DNA of 64,000 bases from CAMAUF01 sp046152925 (GTDB lineage Bacteria > Chloroflexota > Dehalococcoidia > Tepidiformales > Tepidiformaceae), in the NCBI GenBank assembly GCA_046152925.1, contig JBJXFX010000005.1, forward strand, positions 16,092 to 80,091, given 5' to 3'. Below are positions 8,801 to 16,835 of this stretch, one piece after another; within the stretch, counting starts at the first letter, position 1; the number at the start of each line of letters is the position of its first letter. A program made the translations under genes and the position numbers. The notes under the pieces are model-generated. The model saw only the letters and a program-made list of their open reading frames with translations. It did no database searches and was not told the DNA's origin.

Positions 8801-9672
8801 TACATCTCCAAACCGTGAAACAGGTCCGATGACTCGAGGAGTTCGCACATCCGGTCGAGTTTGCGTTCGCCCTGAAAGCGCGTCTTGTCCCAGATGCCTT
8901 CGAGCGCGATAACCGTGTTCTCCGTGTCCGCGAGCGAAAGCAGCACGGGCACCCCAGCGGCTGAGGCGGCATCGAACAGATAGTCCGAAGGCCGCCGCCC
9001 GCCAGTCAGGATCAGGCACGACGGGTCCGACTTGAGCGCCGCAAGGTGCATGTCCGTCCGGTCGAACCGGACCACCACCGCTTTCGAAGGGAAGCGGCGG
9101 AGATGCGGCTGGCCCGCGTCCGAAGAGATCGGCGAGATGACGAGCCGGTCGCAGGTCGTGTCCGCCGCCTCGCCAGCGACCAGGACCTCGGCCCGCAGCG
9201 CCTGCTGCGCTTCGCCAACACTGAACCCGGCCAGCGCCTCGTCCTCGCCAACCTCGACCACGAGCGTCGTCCCGATCGTCGCCGCCCGCGTCGTCCCGAC
9301 GCCGTGGACGTCCGTCACGACGACCGCGATCGGGCTCAGGCCATCGGGAAGTTGCTTCGGCGCCACGTCGCGCGCGACCAGAACCGACGCCCCGCCGAGC
9401 TGCTGGGCGGCTTCCAGGCACGCCTCCACGACCAACAGGGACTGTGGGCCGGGATCGACCGCATTGGCGTGCAAGATCGGCGCCTCCGGGCTCCCAGGGG
9501 CGAAATCAAGGCCCGCGTAGAAGGCGGCATCGGCCACGGCGTTGCCCGACCCATCGGCCAGACGCGCGAGTGCGACCGGCCGGCCCTGGTAGGCGTAGTG
9601 GCGCGCGATGGCCGCGGCGACGCCAGTCTTTCCAGCACCCGAAGCCTCAGACGTTACGACAAGCAGCGGCAC
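8800..9672 (-). CDS. DRTGG-domain P-loop protein (phosphotransacetylase N-terminal-like)
   Basis: A 290-residue cytoplasmic protein. The N-terminal BioD/CobQ-like ATPase half starts MPLLVVTSEASGAGKTGVAA with the P-loop. The C-terminal half (KAVVVRFDRTDMHLAALKSD, then LILTGGRRPSDYLFDAA) matches the DRTGG regulatory domain found in the N-terminal region of long phosphate acetyltransferases and some CBS-domain pyrophosphatases. No transacetylase catalytic domain is attached, so it is probably a stand-alone nucleotide-sensing regulator; its partner is unknown. The start is GTG at 9672 with GGGAG upstream. Confidence 0.8.
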   Translation of the reverse strand: MPLLVVTSEASGAGKTGVAAAIARHYAYQGRPVALARLADGSGNAVADAAFYAGLDFAPGSPEAPILHANAVDPGPQSLLVVEACLEAAQQLGGASVLVARDVAPKQLPDGLSPIAVVVTDVHGVGTTRAATIGTTLVVEVGEDEALAGFSVGEAQQALRAEVLVAGEAADTTCDRLVISPISSDAGQPHLRRFPSKAVVVRFDRTDMHLAALKSDPSCLILTGGRRPSDYLFDAASAAGVPVLLSLADTENTVIALEGIWDKTRFQGERKLDRMCELLESSDLFHGLEM

Positions 9673-9702
9673 AGGGACTCCCTGGCGCGGAGCGCGCCAG
9701 CC

Positions 9703-9725
9703 CGATTGTGCCGTCCGTCACGAAT
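9703..9725 (-). promoter_or_regulatory. 23-bp element shared with the region upstream of the NTF2-like gene
   Basis: On the minus strand this reads ATTCGTGACGG then ACGGCACAATCG. It agrees at 21 of 23 positions with 32430-32452. Both copies end 30-32 bases before the start codon of a minus-strand gene, suggesting a shared promoter or operator. Confidence 0.4.
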
Positions 9726-9786
9726 CCCCGCAACAGCTCGGCTGAGCCGGTATCGGGTTGCCCCGCGCTGTGGTCAGATCTCCCTC

Positions 9787-10272
9787 ATGGCAGTCACGCG
9801 CAAGGTCTCCGTCGAACGCAACCGGCTCCGCTTCGCCGCCGCCCACATGGCCACCTTCCACGGCGAGTGTGAGCCCCTTCATGGCCACAATTACGATGTC
9901 TCCCTCGAAGTCGAAGGCGCTCTCACCGAGGACGCCTGGGTCTGGGACTTCGGCGACCTGAAACGGACGATGCGCGGCCTCTGCGAGCAGCTCGACCACA
10001 AGTTCCTCCTCCAACGGCAAAGCACGATGCTCGCGATCGAAGAGCAAGCCGCGCACTGGAGCGTCGCCTTTGGCGACAAGTCCTACCTCTTCCCGAAGGC
10101 CGACGTCGCCGTCCTCCCCATCCCAAATACGACCGCCGAGCAGATCGCGGAGTGGATGGGTGGCTTCGTCATCGCCGAGTTGAAGCGGCTCGGCGCAACG
10201 AATATCGTCCGCGTGACCATCGGCGTCGAAGAGATGCCCGGCCAAGCCGGCTGGTATACTGTGGACGTGTAG
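9787..10272 (+). CDS. 6-carboxytetrahydropterin synthase / PTPS family (QueD-like)
   Basis: A 161-residue member of the 6-pyruvoyl-tetrahydropterin synthase family, which converts dihydroneopterin triphosphate into the queuosine/7-deazaguanine precursor or another pterin. FAAAHMATFHGECEPLHGHN supplies the three zinc histidines and the catalytic cysteine. VWDFGDLKRTMRGLCEQLDHKFL and PNTTAEQIAEWM are family blocks, and VTIGVEEMPGQAGWY holds the substrate-binding glutamate. No queC, queE or queF lies nearby, so the pathway is not shown by context. There is no Shine-Dalgarno; TGGTCAGAT lies 7 bases before ATG. Confidence 0.88.
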   Translation: MAVTRKVSVERNRLRFAAAHMATFHGECEPLHGHNYDVSLEVEGALTEDAWVWDFGDLKRTMRGLCEQLDHKFLLQRQSTMLAIEEQAAHWSVAFGDKSYLFPKADVAVLPIPNTTAEQIAEWMGGFVIAELKRLGATNIVRVTIGVEEMPGQAGWYTVDV

Positions 10273-10306
10273 GCCCCTCTCCGAGAAGGCCTGCAAGGGA
10301 GGCGGC

Positions 10307-10861
10307 ATGTCGCTGCAACAGTTCGATTGGGACAAGACCATCAACGAGATCCTCGCGGGCAAGATGGTCTGCCAGGCCTGCGGGGCAATGGGCGACGAGA
10401 TGGTCGTCGGCTACACCCGCTCGGCCGACGCTGCCCAGTTCGCCGAGCGCTGCAAGGACTGCACCGATAAGTCAGACTGCGATGCCCGCAAGCTTGTCGT
10501 CGTCTGCGAGCCCTGCGCCCGCATCTACCGCGTCAACGGCCAGCTGATGGACGAAACCGGCATGATGAGCATCCTGATCGACGAATGCCGCCACAACCTC
10601 GAAGAGTCCGTCGACTACCTCGCCAACTTCTGGAAGGAAGACATCGAGGTCGAATACGACGACATGCAGAAGTCCCTCCAAGATGTCGACCCCGAGGTCT
10701 TCAAGGAAGAGGACAGCTGGCGCCTGAAGCTCGAAGAAGAGTACATCGCGCTCCACCGGTGGTTCCGCGAGCGCAGCAAGCCCATCCCCGACCCGGGCTG
10801 GCGAAGCCAATACGTCGAGGACGTCATCCAGCTCGGCTGCACGACCCTGCTCGGCGAATAG
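10307..10861 (+). CDS. conserved hypothetical protein with Cys pairs
   Basis: A 184-residue acidic protein that I do not recognise. The N-terminal half contains CQACG, CKDCTDKSDCDARKLVVVCEPC, likely one or two zinc sites with a C4 or larger pattern. The C-terminal half is helical and very acidic (FWKEDIEVEYDDMQKSLQDV). GGGAGGCGGC before ATG is a good ribosome binding site. It lies 34 bases after the QueD-like gene and probably shares its transcript, although TGGTATACT at the end of that gene could act as its own promoter. A strong hairpin follows. Confidence 0.75.
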   Translation: MSLQQFDWDKTINEILAGKMVCQACGAMGDEMVVGYTRSADAAQFAERCKDCTDKSDCDARKLVVVCEPCARIYRVNGQLMDETGMMSILIDECRHNLEESVDYLANFWKEDIEVEYDDMQKSLQDVDPEVFKEEDSWRLKLEEEYIALHRWFRERSKPIPDPGWRSQYVEDVIQLGCTTLLGE

Positions 10862-10897
10862 CGCCGCAACCCCACCCGCGACAGCCACAGAAACGGC

Positions 10898-10924
10898 GAT
10901 GCCGGGCCATAATGGCCCGGCATC
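10898..10924. terminator. bidirectional intrinsic-type hairpin
   Basis: A perfect 13-bp inverted repeat (GATGCCGGGCCAT and its complement around one base) lies between convergent genes ending at 10861 and 10946. No long T-tract is present on either side, but its position and strength indicate a shared terminator. Confidence 0.65.
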
Positions 10925-10945
10925 CTCGCGTTTCACGCTCCTCCG

Positions 10946-11938
10946 CTATGCGTTGACGTTGATCAACACGCGCCCCTTGATCGTGCCCGTCAGGATCTGC
11001 CTCGTCGCGTCCCCTACACCGGCCAGGCCCGTCTCGTGGGCGATGCTCTCCAGCAGACCCTTCGGCTTCAGGTCCGTCGCCAGCCGCGCCCAGAGCGGCA
11101 CGCGCGTCGCGACCGGGATGTTCACCGAGTCGATCCCGAGCAGGTTCACGCCCCGCAGGATGAAGGGAAACACCGCAGTTGGAACCGCCGTGCCGCCGGT
11201 CAGGCCCGAAAGGGCAACCGACCCGCCGTACTTCGTCGTGCGAAGCAGGTAGGCAGTCGTCGTGCCGCCCACCGGGTCCACCGCTCCAGCCCAGCGCTCG
11301 CCTTCCAGCGGGCGGTTGCTCTCCGCGGCGACCTCTTCGCGCGCGAGGATCTCGGTCGCCCCGAGCGCGCGAAGGTAGTCGTGTTCGCTCGCCTTGCCGG
11401 TGCTTGCCGCCACCGTGTGGCCAAGCTGCGCGAGCATCGCCACCGCCGTGCTCCCGACCCCGCCGGTCGCCCCGGTGACGAGCACCGGGCCGCTCGCGGG
11501 CGTGACGCCGTGGTTCTCGAGGGCCTCCACGGACTGGGCAGCGGTAAACCCGGCCGTGCCGATCGCCGCCGCCTCCTTCGTCGTTAGCCCAGCGGGCAGG
11601 TGGCAGACCCATTTCGCCGGCAGCCGCGCCATCTCGGCATAGCCGCCGAAGTGGGAAATGCCGATGTCGTAGCCGATCGCGACAACCTTGTCGCCGGCCT
11701 TGAAGCTCGTGTCCGCTGATGCGCTCACGGTCCCCGCGATGTCGATCCCCGGGATCATCGGGTAGTTCCGCACCACGCGGCCCGTCGCCGAGCAGGCGAG
11801 CCCGTCCTTGTAGTTCACGCCGGACCACTCGACACGGATCGTCACCTCGCCCGGCATCAGCGCCGCCTCATCGAAGTCCGTCACGGCGCCGTTCACGGCG
11901 TCGGCCTCTTTGGTCAAGACATAGGCACGGAAAGACAT
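10946..11938 (-). CDS. acrylyl-CoA reductase / YhdH-type quinone oxidoreductase
   Basis: A 330-residue zinc-free medium-chain reductase (AcuI/YhdH family), NADPH-dependent, reducing acrylyl-CoA or similar enoyl acceptors. Family features are MSFRAYVLTKE, VEWSGVNYKDGLACSATGRV, PGIDIAGTV, GYDIGISHFGGYAE and the Rossmann motif VTGATGGVGSTAV. The C-terminal IPVATRVPLWARLATDLKP and GRVLINVNA are also characteristic. GAAGGAGCC before ATG fixes the start. It stands alone between two plus-strand genes, so no pathway context is visible. Confidence 0.88.
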   Translation of the reverse strand: MSFRAYVLTKEADAVNGAVTDFDEAALMPGEVTIRVEWSGVNYKDGLACSATGRVVRNYPMIPGIDIAGTVSASADTSFKAGDKVVAIGYDIGISHFGGYAEMARLPAKWVCHLPAGLTTKEAAAIGTAGFTAAQSVEALENHGVTPASGPVLVTGATGGVGSTAVAMLAQLGHTVAASTGKASEHDYLRALGATEILAREEVAAESNRPLEGERWAGAVDPVGGTTTAYLLRTTKYGGSVALSGLTGGTAVPTAVFPFILRGVNLLGIDSVNIPVATRVPLWARLATDLKPKGLLESIAHETGLAGVGDATRQILTGTIKGRVLINVNA

Positions 11939-12024
11939 CGGGGCTCCTTCGCCGCCCGGCCGGGAGGCAAGTGAATTCGTTGGCCGCGTAAGCTTAGACG
12001 CATCTCTCGACCCGGACGATCCAC

Positions 12025-12954
12025 ATGCGCGCCGAAATTGACCCGTCTCGCTTCACCACCCACTTCGCCAGCCCACGCGGCTTCCGCCAGGCATTCGTCC
12101 ACGAAGGGCTCGGCGGCGTGCCGCTCCTCCTCGTCCACGGTTGGCCCGAAACGAAGCGCATCTGGTGGCGAAACATCGAAGCGCTCGCCAAGGCCGGCTT
12201 CGAGGTCATCTGTCCGGACCTCCGCGGGTTCGGCGAAAGCGAGGTCGGCCCCGACGGCCTCCACGACGTGGTCAGCCACAGTCGCGACCTCTACGCCCTC
12301 GTCCATGACACCCTGGGCCACGAGCGCGTGGTCGTCTGCGGCGGCGACTTGGGCGGCCCCGTGATCCAGGACCTCTCCCTCCGTTACCCGGGCTTCGTGG
12401 ACCGCATGGTCCTGTTCAATAGCCCCGTGCCTTATGACAAGACAACGATGGCTGGGATGAACAGCCGCGCCCCTCGCGAGGCCGCCGACTACTTTCGCCG
12501 CCAAGGCAACGATGCCGACGCGCTCGCCGCCGAGCTCGCCACGGCCGGCATGCGCGAGCGGTATATCGCGACCTTCTACGCCTCCCGCTTCTGGGCGCAC
12601 CCCGGCACCTTCGACGACGAGGCCATCGCGTTTATGACCGCCCCCTTCGGCGACGGCGCCAAACTCCGAGCGAGCTTCGGCGGCTACGAAAGCGCCTACC
12701 ACGCCTCCGCCCGCAGCGAAGCCCCGATGGTCGCCACGGTGAAAACGAACCCGACGCACACGCTGATCCTCTTTGGGCCGAGCGACCACGTGCTCTACCC
12801 CGAATTCGACCGGATGGCAGCCGTCGTCTTCCCCGACCATGTCGGGCCCTTCCTCCTCCGCGATTGCGGCCATTTCGTCCAATGGGAGGCGGCCGACGTG
12901 CTCAACGGCGCCGTCGCCGCATTCTGCGGCGACCTGCTCCGTCCCAAGCGGTAG
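12025..12954 (+). CDS. alpha/beta hydrolase (epoxide hydrolase / haloalkane dehalogenase-like)
   Basis: A 309-residue alpha/beta-fold enzyme. HGWPETKRIWW is the oxyanion HGxP motif, CPDLRGFGESEVG follows, and GGDLGGPVIQDLSLRYP places an aspartate nucleophile at the G-x-D-x-G elbow, as in fluoroacetate dehalogenases and epoxide hydrolases. FGPSDHV carries the acid and DCGHFVQWE the catalytic histidine. The substrate cannot be assigned. It diverges from the AcuI-like gene with an 86-base spacer and converges on the DUF1330-like gene with only 3 bases between stops. Confidence 0.87.
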   Translation: MRAEIDPSRFTTHFASPRGFRQAFVHEGLGGVPLLLVHGWPETKRIWWRNIEALAKAGFEVICPDLRGFGESEVGPDGLHDVVSHSRDLYALVHDTLGHERVVVCGGDLGGPVIQDLSLRYPGFVDRMVLFNSPVPYDKTTMAGMNSRAPREAADYFRRQGNDADALAAELATAGMRERYIATFYASRFWAHPGTFDDEAIAFMTAPFGDGAKLRASFGGYESAYHASARSEAPMVATVKTNPTHTLILFGPSDHVLYPEFDRMAAVVFPDHVGPFLLRDCGHFVQWEAADVLNGAVAAFCGDLLRPKR

Positions 12955-12957
12955 GCC

Positions 12958-13572
12958 TTAGCGCGCCGGGATCCCGTCCACGAGCACGCCAGCCCCGTGC
13001 GTCGCGTTCAGCCGGATCCCTTTGACCGCCGAGTACTCGGGCGAACTGTGCCAGGCCTTGGCCGTCTCCCGGTCGGGGAATTCCAGCACAACGACGCGCA
13101 CCGCCGGCCAATCGCCCTCAAGGTGCTCGACCGCCGTCGTAGCGACGCGCGGGATGCACTGGTAGGCGCCCAACGTCGGGCCGGCCTTCTGCTGGTACTC
13201 GTTCAGCGCGTTCTGGTCGTGGATCGCGTCCTGGAAAAAGATGCCGTAGACCGGCTTCGGGTGCCCCCCAGGGATCGGCAGGGTCTCGACGAGGATGCCG
13301 CCGCCGCCCTTCGTCGCAGCGTGGCGCAGCTTCATCACCTCGCCATAGGCCGGCGACTTGTGCCACCCGAGTGCATCTTCCTTGGTCGCGAACTCGAGCA
13401 TCACGATCCGGGCGGGCTTCCAGTCGCCCTCGATCGTCTCGATGTTCGCCTCGGTGACGACCTTCGCGGCAGGCTTGAACGGCGCGATCGTCGGCCCGGC
13501 CTGCTGTTGGTAAGCCGCGAGCCCCTCGCGGTCGGTGACGGCGTCCTGGTAGAAGATCGCGTAGACAGACAT
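12958..13572 (-). CDS. tandem DUF1330-like (dimeric alpha-beta barrel) protein
   Basis: A 204-residue protein made of two homologous ~95-residue halves. MSVYAIFYQDAVTDREGLAAY pairs with KPVYGIFFQDAIHDQNALNEY, QQQAGPTIAPF with QQKAGPTLGAY, and IVMLEFATKEDALGWHKSPAY with VVVLEFPDRETAKAWHSSPEY. The pattern matches DUF1330 ferredoxin-like domains, usually small single-domain proteins, so this is an internal duplication. AAGGAG 8 bases before ATG 13572 supports this start. The frame stays open in the same phase to an ATG at 13788, 2 bases after the methyltransferase stop, with normal codon use; an extended 276-residue form is therefore possible. Confidence 0.82.
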   Translation of the reverse strand: MSVYAIFYQDAVTDREGLAAYQQQAGPTIAPFKPAAKVVTEANIETIEGDWKPARIVMLEFATKEDALGWHKSPAYGEVMKLRHAATKGGGGILVETLPIPGGHPKPVYGIFFQDAIHDQNALNEYQQKAGPTLGAYQCIPRVATTAVEHLEGDWPAVRVVVLEFPDRETAKAWHSSPEYSAVKGIRLNATHGAGVLVDGIPAR

Positions 13573-13790
13573 GGTCGCTCCTTGGGTTTGGGTTTGCGGT
13601 GCGGGCACGGTAGCGCGAAAGCTGCCCAGTGCCCAGTCAATCGCCTCGGCCTCAGGCCCGGGGTGTGCCTCGGCCCAGGCCAACAGCGCCGCCACGTTCG
13701 CCTCGGGGGAGCCCTGGTCGCTGAACCCACGCGGCGTCCACGGCACGCGCCGGAGGGCCGCGGCGTAGTCGCCCGCTCCCTCGGCCATCG

Positions 13791-14624
13791 CTAGCGCGGC
13801 GCCCAGGTGACGATCGCGATGTGTCCCGCGTCGAACGAAAGCGCGAACCGGCCATCCTGCTCGACGAGCGACTCCCGGATGAACGCTTGCAAGCGCACAT
13901 CCTTCGCGCCGCCTTCTTTCACCCAGGTCTGACGCCGCGCCATCGCGATCACTTGGTCCGGACTTTCAAAGCTCATCGGCTGCCGCGGCACGAGCTGGAC
14001 TTCGAACAATCGCCGTTTCGCCAACAGCAGCGCCAGAAACTCGGGGATCGACGGCAACGCCGCGCGCTCTTCGCCATGGACATGCTTGAACGCCGGGAAA
14101 AATGCCGAAGGCGGTGGCCGGTCCAAATTCACCAGCACGCAGAGCCGCTCGGTCGCCGCTTCCATCGCGTCGAGAAAGGGGCCGATCTCCGCGACATCGT
14201 TCCCGACCATTGAGATCAGCGAACAGTCCGCACGGACGGCCACCTCAGCGTTCGGCCAACGCGATTGGACCACGCGCACGTTGCTGATTCCGTGCTCATC
14301 GAGCCCTTCGCGGAGGACGCCGATCATGCCGTCGGAGGGCTCGACCGCCGTCACCTGCTTCGCCGCCAGCGCGATCGGCAGGGTATACCGGCCGCCGCCC
14401 GCACCGATGTCCAACCACGTCTCGTCGTGCCGGACCAGCTTCAGGAGCTCGTTGAGGACGGGCTCGTTCGTGCGTCGCGGGTCGGCTTTGAACGCCTGGG
14501 CGATCGGGCCGTAGAAGTCGCCATCGGCCACCTCGCGGACGCGGTTGACCTGCGCGCCGTCTGCGCGCACGCGCTCGCCCCACTCCGCGCATGCCGCGGC
14601 GTAATCGGCCCGTAAGAGGCTCAT
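13791..14624 (-). CDS. class I SAM-dependent methyltransferase
   Basis: A 277-residue cytoplasmic methyltransferase. Motif I is TWLDIGAGGGRYTLPIA and motif II is VTAVEPSDGMIGVL, so SAM binding is clear. SLISMVGNDVAEIGPFLDAM fits motif IV and beta-strand 4, and CVLVNLDRPPPSAFFPAF follows. The acceptor is not predictable. Upstream GAGAGGTGGCG provides a ribosome binding site for ATG 14624. It is followed closely by the DUF1330-like gene and preceded by a 48-residue zinc-ribbon gene on the same strand. Confidence 0.85.
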   Translation of the reverse strand: MSLLRADYAAACAEWGERVRADGAQVNRVREVADGDFYGPIAQAFKADPRRTNEPVLNELLKLVRHDETWLDIGAGGGRYTLPIALAAKQVTAVEPSDGMIGVLREGLDEHGISNVRVVQSRWPNAEVAVRADCSLISMVGNDVAEIGPFLDAMEAATERLCVLVNLDRPPPSAFFPAFKHVHGEERAALPSIPEFLALLLAKRRLFEVQLVPRQPMSFESPDQVIAMARRQTWVKEGGAKDVRLQAFIRESLVEQDGRFALSFDAGHIAIVTWAPR

Positions 14625-14654
14625 CCTGACGCCACCTCTCCGCCTTCGCCCACC

Positions 14655-14801
14655 CTAGGCCTGGGACTTCTTGCCAAACGGCCACCACTTCCGCATGGGG
14701 TTGGGCTTCGACGCCTCCGGCCCTTCGAACCCGCGCCCGCAACCTTGGCAATAGGCGTAAACGTTCAAGTTCTCCCGCCCGCACCACTGGCACTTCCGCA
14801 T
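14655..14801 (-). CDS. 48-residue zinc-ribbon protein
   Basis: A very small gene: MRKCQWCGRENLNVYAYCQG begins a protein with two CxxC knuckles (CQWC and CQGC) 14 residues apart, forming one zinc ribbon, then a basic tail rich in Lys and Trp. GGGAGG sits 7 bases before ATG, giving strong support for translation. It lies 30 bases upstream of the methyltransferase gene on the same strand. Function is unknown; such ribbons often bind nucleic acid or act as adaptors. Confidence 0.75.
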   Translation of the reverse strand: MRKCQWCGRENLNVYAYCQGCGRGFEGPEASKPNPMRKWWPFGKKSQA

Positions 14802-14858
14802 CAGGCAACCTCCCTACGTCTCTCCAGTGTACCGCGCCGGCCCACGTTCCCGCTGCCG

Positions 14859-15926
14859 CTACTGAAACTTCCGCGCCGCGAGGATCGGCCATTCGCCGGC
14901 CAGCTCCCCGCCGCGGACAAGGTGATAGCGGTCGTGAAGGTTCAACGTCGTGTCGCCATGACTCGGGAGGATCTCCACCGTGTCCCCCACGCGAAGCCCT
15001 TCGATCCCCGGGCCCACCAGGTGCGCGTGCTCTTCCGAAAGCCCCCGGACGCGGATGCTCCCATCCTTCGAGGCGGGCATCCCGAACTCACCTGTCAACG
15101 ACTTGAGGCCCGCATCGCAGACCGCATAGCCCTCGTGGACCGCGACGATCGTCGTCAGCAAGGTCAGGGCGCTGGCAAAACGCCCCGGCAGCACCGATTG
15201 GTACCGCCCATCCATGAAGACGTACGACCCGGCCTGCACCTCTGTCACCCCCGGCCACGCGGCGGCGGTCTCGAACGTCCCCGTCCCACCTACCGACACG
15301 ACTTCCGGCGGCAAGCCGGCTTCGGCCAGGGCCTCGGCATGGCGGCTCACGATCGAGAGGGCGGCGGTCGCCTTCTCGCCCCGCTCCTGTCCGTCCGCCA
15401 GCAGGACGGCGTGCCCCTCATAGCCCACCAGTCCGCGGTAGCTGATTCCGGCGTCCACCAGCGCGCGCGCGAGCCGCACGGTCTCGCCCGCTTCCGTGGT
15501 CCCGCAGCGATGCATGCCGCTATCGACCTCGACGATCGCCTGTGCACGCTGCCCGCTTCGCCGCATGCCATCGGCCAACCCGGCGATGTTCGCGTCGCTC
15601 TCCACCGCGACCGTGATATCGACACCCCGCGCCAACAACGCCATCAGACGGTCGATTTTCGGGCGCCCGACCACCTGGTTCGCCATCAGGATCGGCCCGA
15701 GCCCCGCGTCGGCCAGCACTTCCGCTTCGCCGAGCTTCGCCACCGTGATCCCGATGGCCCCCGCCTCAAGCTGGCGGCGTGCGACCTCGGGGGTCTTCGG
15801 CGTCTTGAAATGAGGCCGCAACCGCGAGAGAAGTGGGGCGAAGTGTGCCGCCATCGTGGCGATGTTGTGCTCCATCGCGTCCAGGTCGAGCAGCAGGCAG
15901 GGCGTGTCCAGGCCGGAGGTGTCCAT
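14859..15926 (-). CDS. D-threonine aldolase-like PLP enzyme (DSD1/alanine racemase N-terminal fold)
   Basis: A 355-residue fold-type III PLP enzyme. DTPCLLLDLDAMEHNIATM opens the barrel, and RPHFKTPKTPEVAR holds the PLP lysine. VEVDSGMHRCG and VSVGGTGTF are cofactor-binding blocks. Near the C-terminus PSHGDTTLNLHD has His-x-Asp metal ligands, as in D-threonine aldolase, rather than the His-x-Cys of D-serine dehydratase. The likely reaction is cleavage of D-beta-hydroxy amino acids to glycine and an aldehyde. The frame stays open upstream, but ATG 15926 begins the conserved domain, and TACACT lies 8 bases before it. Confidence 0.87.
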   Translation of the reverse strand: MDTSGLDTPCLLLDLDAMEHNIATMAAHFAPLLSRLRPHFKTPKTPEVARRQLEAGAIGITVAKLGEAEVLADAGLGPILMANQVVGRPKIDRLMALLARGVDITVAVESDANIAGLADGMRRSGQRAQAIVEVDSGMHRCGTTEAGETVRLARALVDAGISYRGLVGYEGHAVLLADGQERGEKATAALSIVSRHAEALAEAGLPPEVVSVGGTGTFETAAAWPGVTEVQAGSYVFMDGRYQSVLPGRFASALTLLTTIVAVHEGYAVCDAGLKSLTGEFGMPASKDGSIRVRGLSEEHAHLVGPGIEGLRVGDTVEILPSHGDTTLNLHDRYHLVRGGELAGEWPILAARKFQ

Positions 15927-15934
15927 GAGGTCGG

Positions 15935-15944
15935 AGTGTAGACT
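15935..15944. promoter_or_regulatory. overlapping divergent -10 hexamers in a 24-bp intergenic spacer
   Basis: TACACT on the minus strand (15935-15940) and TAGACT on the plus strand (15939-15944) share two bases. They lie 8 and 6 bases before the divergent starts at 15926 and 15951. Neither gene has a Shine-Dalgarno sequence in the spacer. Confidence 0.45.
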
Positions 15945-15950
15945 CCCAGG

Positions 15951-16835
15951 GTGCGAGTGTTCTACGTGGGGAGCGACCGGTACCTCGGCTGCGCGCAAAG
16001 CATCCTTGAATCCGGGCACACAATTGCCGGGCTCCACGCAAATGGCCCCGGCCATCAGAGGGTGGGCGACTTGGCACGCCGGCTCGCGGTCCCTTGGACG
16101 ACGGGACGCATCCCACCCGCGACCTTCCAGGCGCTTCGGGCGGATGGGGTCGACCTCTTCTTCACCGCCGGATTCGGCCACCGGGTGCCGATCGAAGCGG
16201 ACCCGGAACTCCGGGCCGTGAACTTCCACCCCATGCTGCTCCCCGAAGGCAGGGGGCCCGACCCGTACCCTTGGGTCATCCTCGAAGGCCGTCCTGAGAC
16301 GGGGATCACCCTCCACGAAATGACGCCACGCCTGGACGATGGCCCGATCCTTCTTCAGCGGGCCATCCCCGTGCATGAGCGAGAGACGGCGGTCACCCTC
16401 GCCCTCAGGTCCGCCATCGCTGCCCGCGAGGCCACGAGTGAGCTGTTCGCCGGCTTCGAGCGGTACTGGGCAAACCGCCGCCCCCAAGCGGGCGGCTCGT
16501 ACTGGAAGGCGCTCACCGCACTCGCCCGCGAAGTCGACTGGGCGCTCCCCGTGTTCGATGTCGACCGGCGCCTTCGCGCCCATGCGGCAGCCGGGGCCTG
16601 GACGGTCATCTGGGGCCGCCGCGCCGAGCTTCAGCCCGTCGCCTGTTGGACCGAGCGCCACGCCCACCCGGCCGGGACGATCATCAGCGAGCAACACGCC
16701 GTCACCTTGGTCGCGGCCAGCGGCGGTTACCTCGCCGTCCAAATCAAACACGGGCCGCCGCCCTTGCGCAGACTCGCGGGCGGAGCCCGTTGGCGCTTCG
16801 CTCAGCTCAAGGCTGCGACCCGTCCCCGCGGCTAG
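15951..16835 (+). CDS. formyltransferase-family protein (Fmt/ArnA-like)
   Basis: A 294-residue protein of the N10-formyl-tetrahydrofolate transferase fold. AVNFHPMLLPEGRGPDPYPW supplies the conserved Asn and His, then TGITLHEMTPRLDDGPIL supplies the catalytic aspartate and the DxGPIL loop. A C-terminal ~100-residue domain resembles the Fmt/ArnA C-terminal beta domain. The N-terminus (VRVFYVGSDRYLG) differs from tRNA-Met formyltransferase, so it may formylate a sugar nucleotide or another amine. The start is GTG with TAGACT 6 bases upstream. Its stop overlaps the typA stop by 4 bases. Confidence 0.82.
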   Translation: MRVFYVGSDRYLGCAQSILESGHTIAGLHANGPGHQRVGDLARRLAVPWTTGRIPPATFQALRADGVDLFFTAGFGHRVPIEADPELRAVNFHPMLLPEGRGPDPYPWVILEGRPETGITLHEMTPRLDDGPILLQRAIPVHERETAVTLALRSAIAAREATSELFAGFERYWANRRPQAGGSYWKALTALAREVDWALPVFDVDRRLRAHAAAGAWTVIWGRRAELQPVACWTERHAHPAGTIISEQHAVTLVAASGGYLAVQIKHGPPPLRRLAGGARWRFAQLKAATRPRG

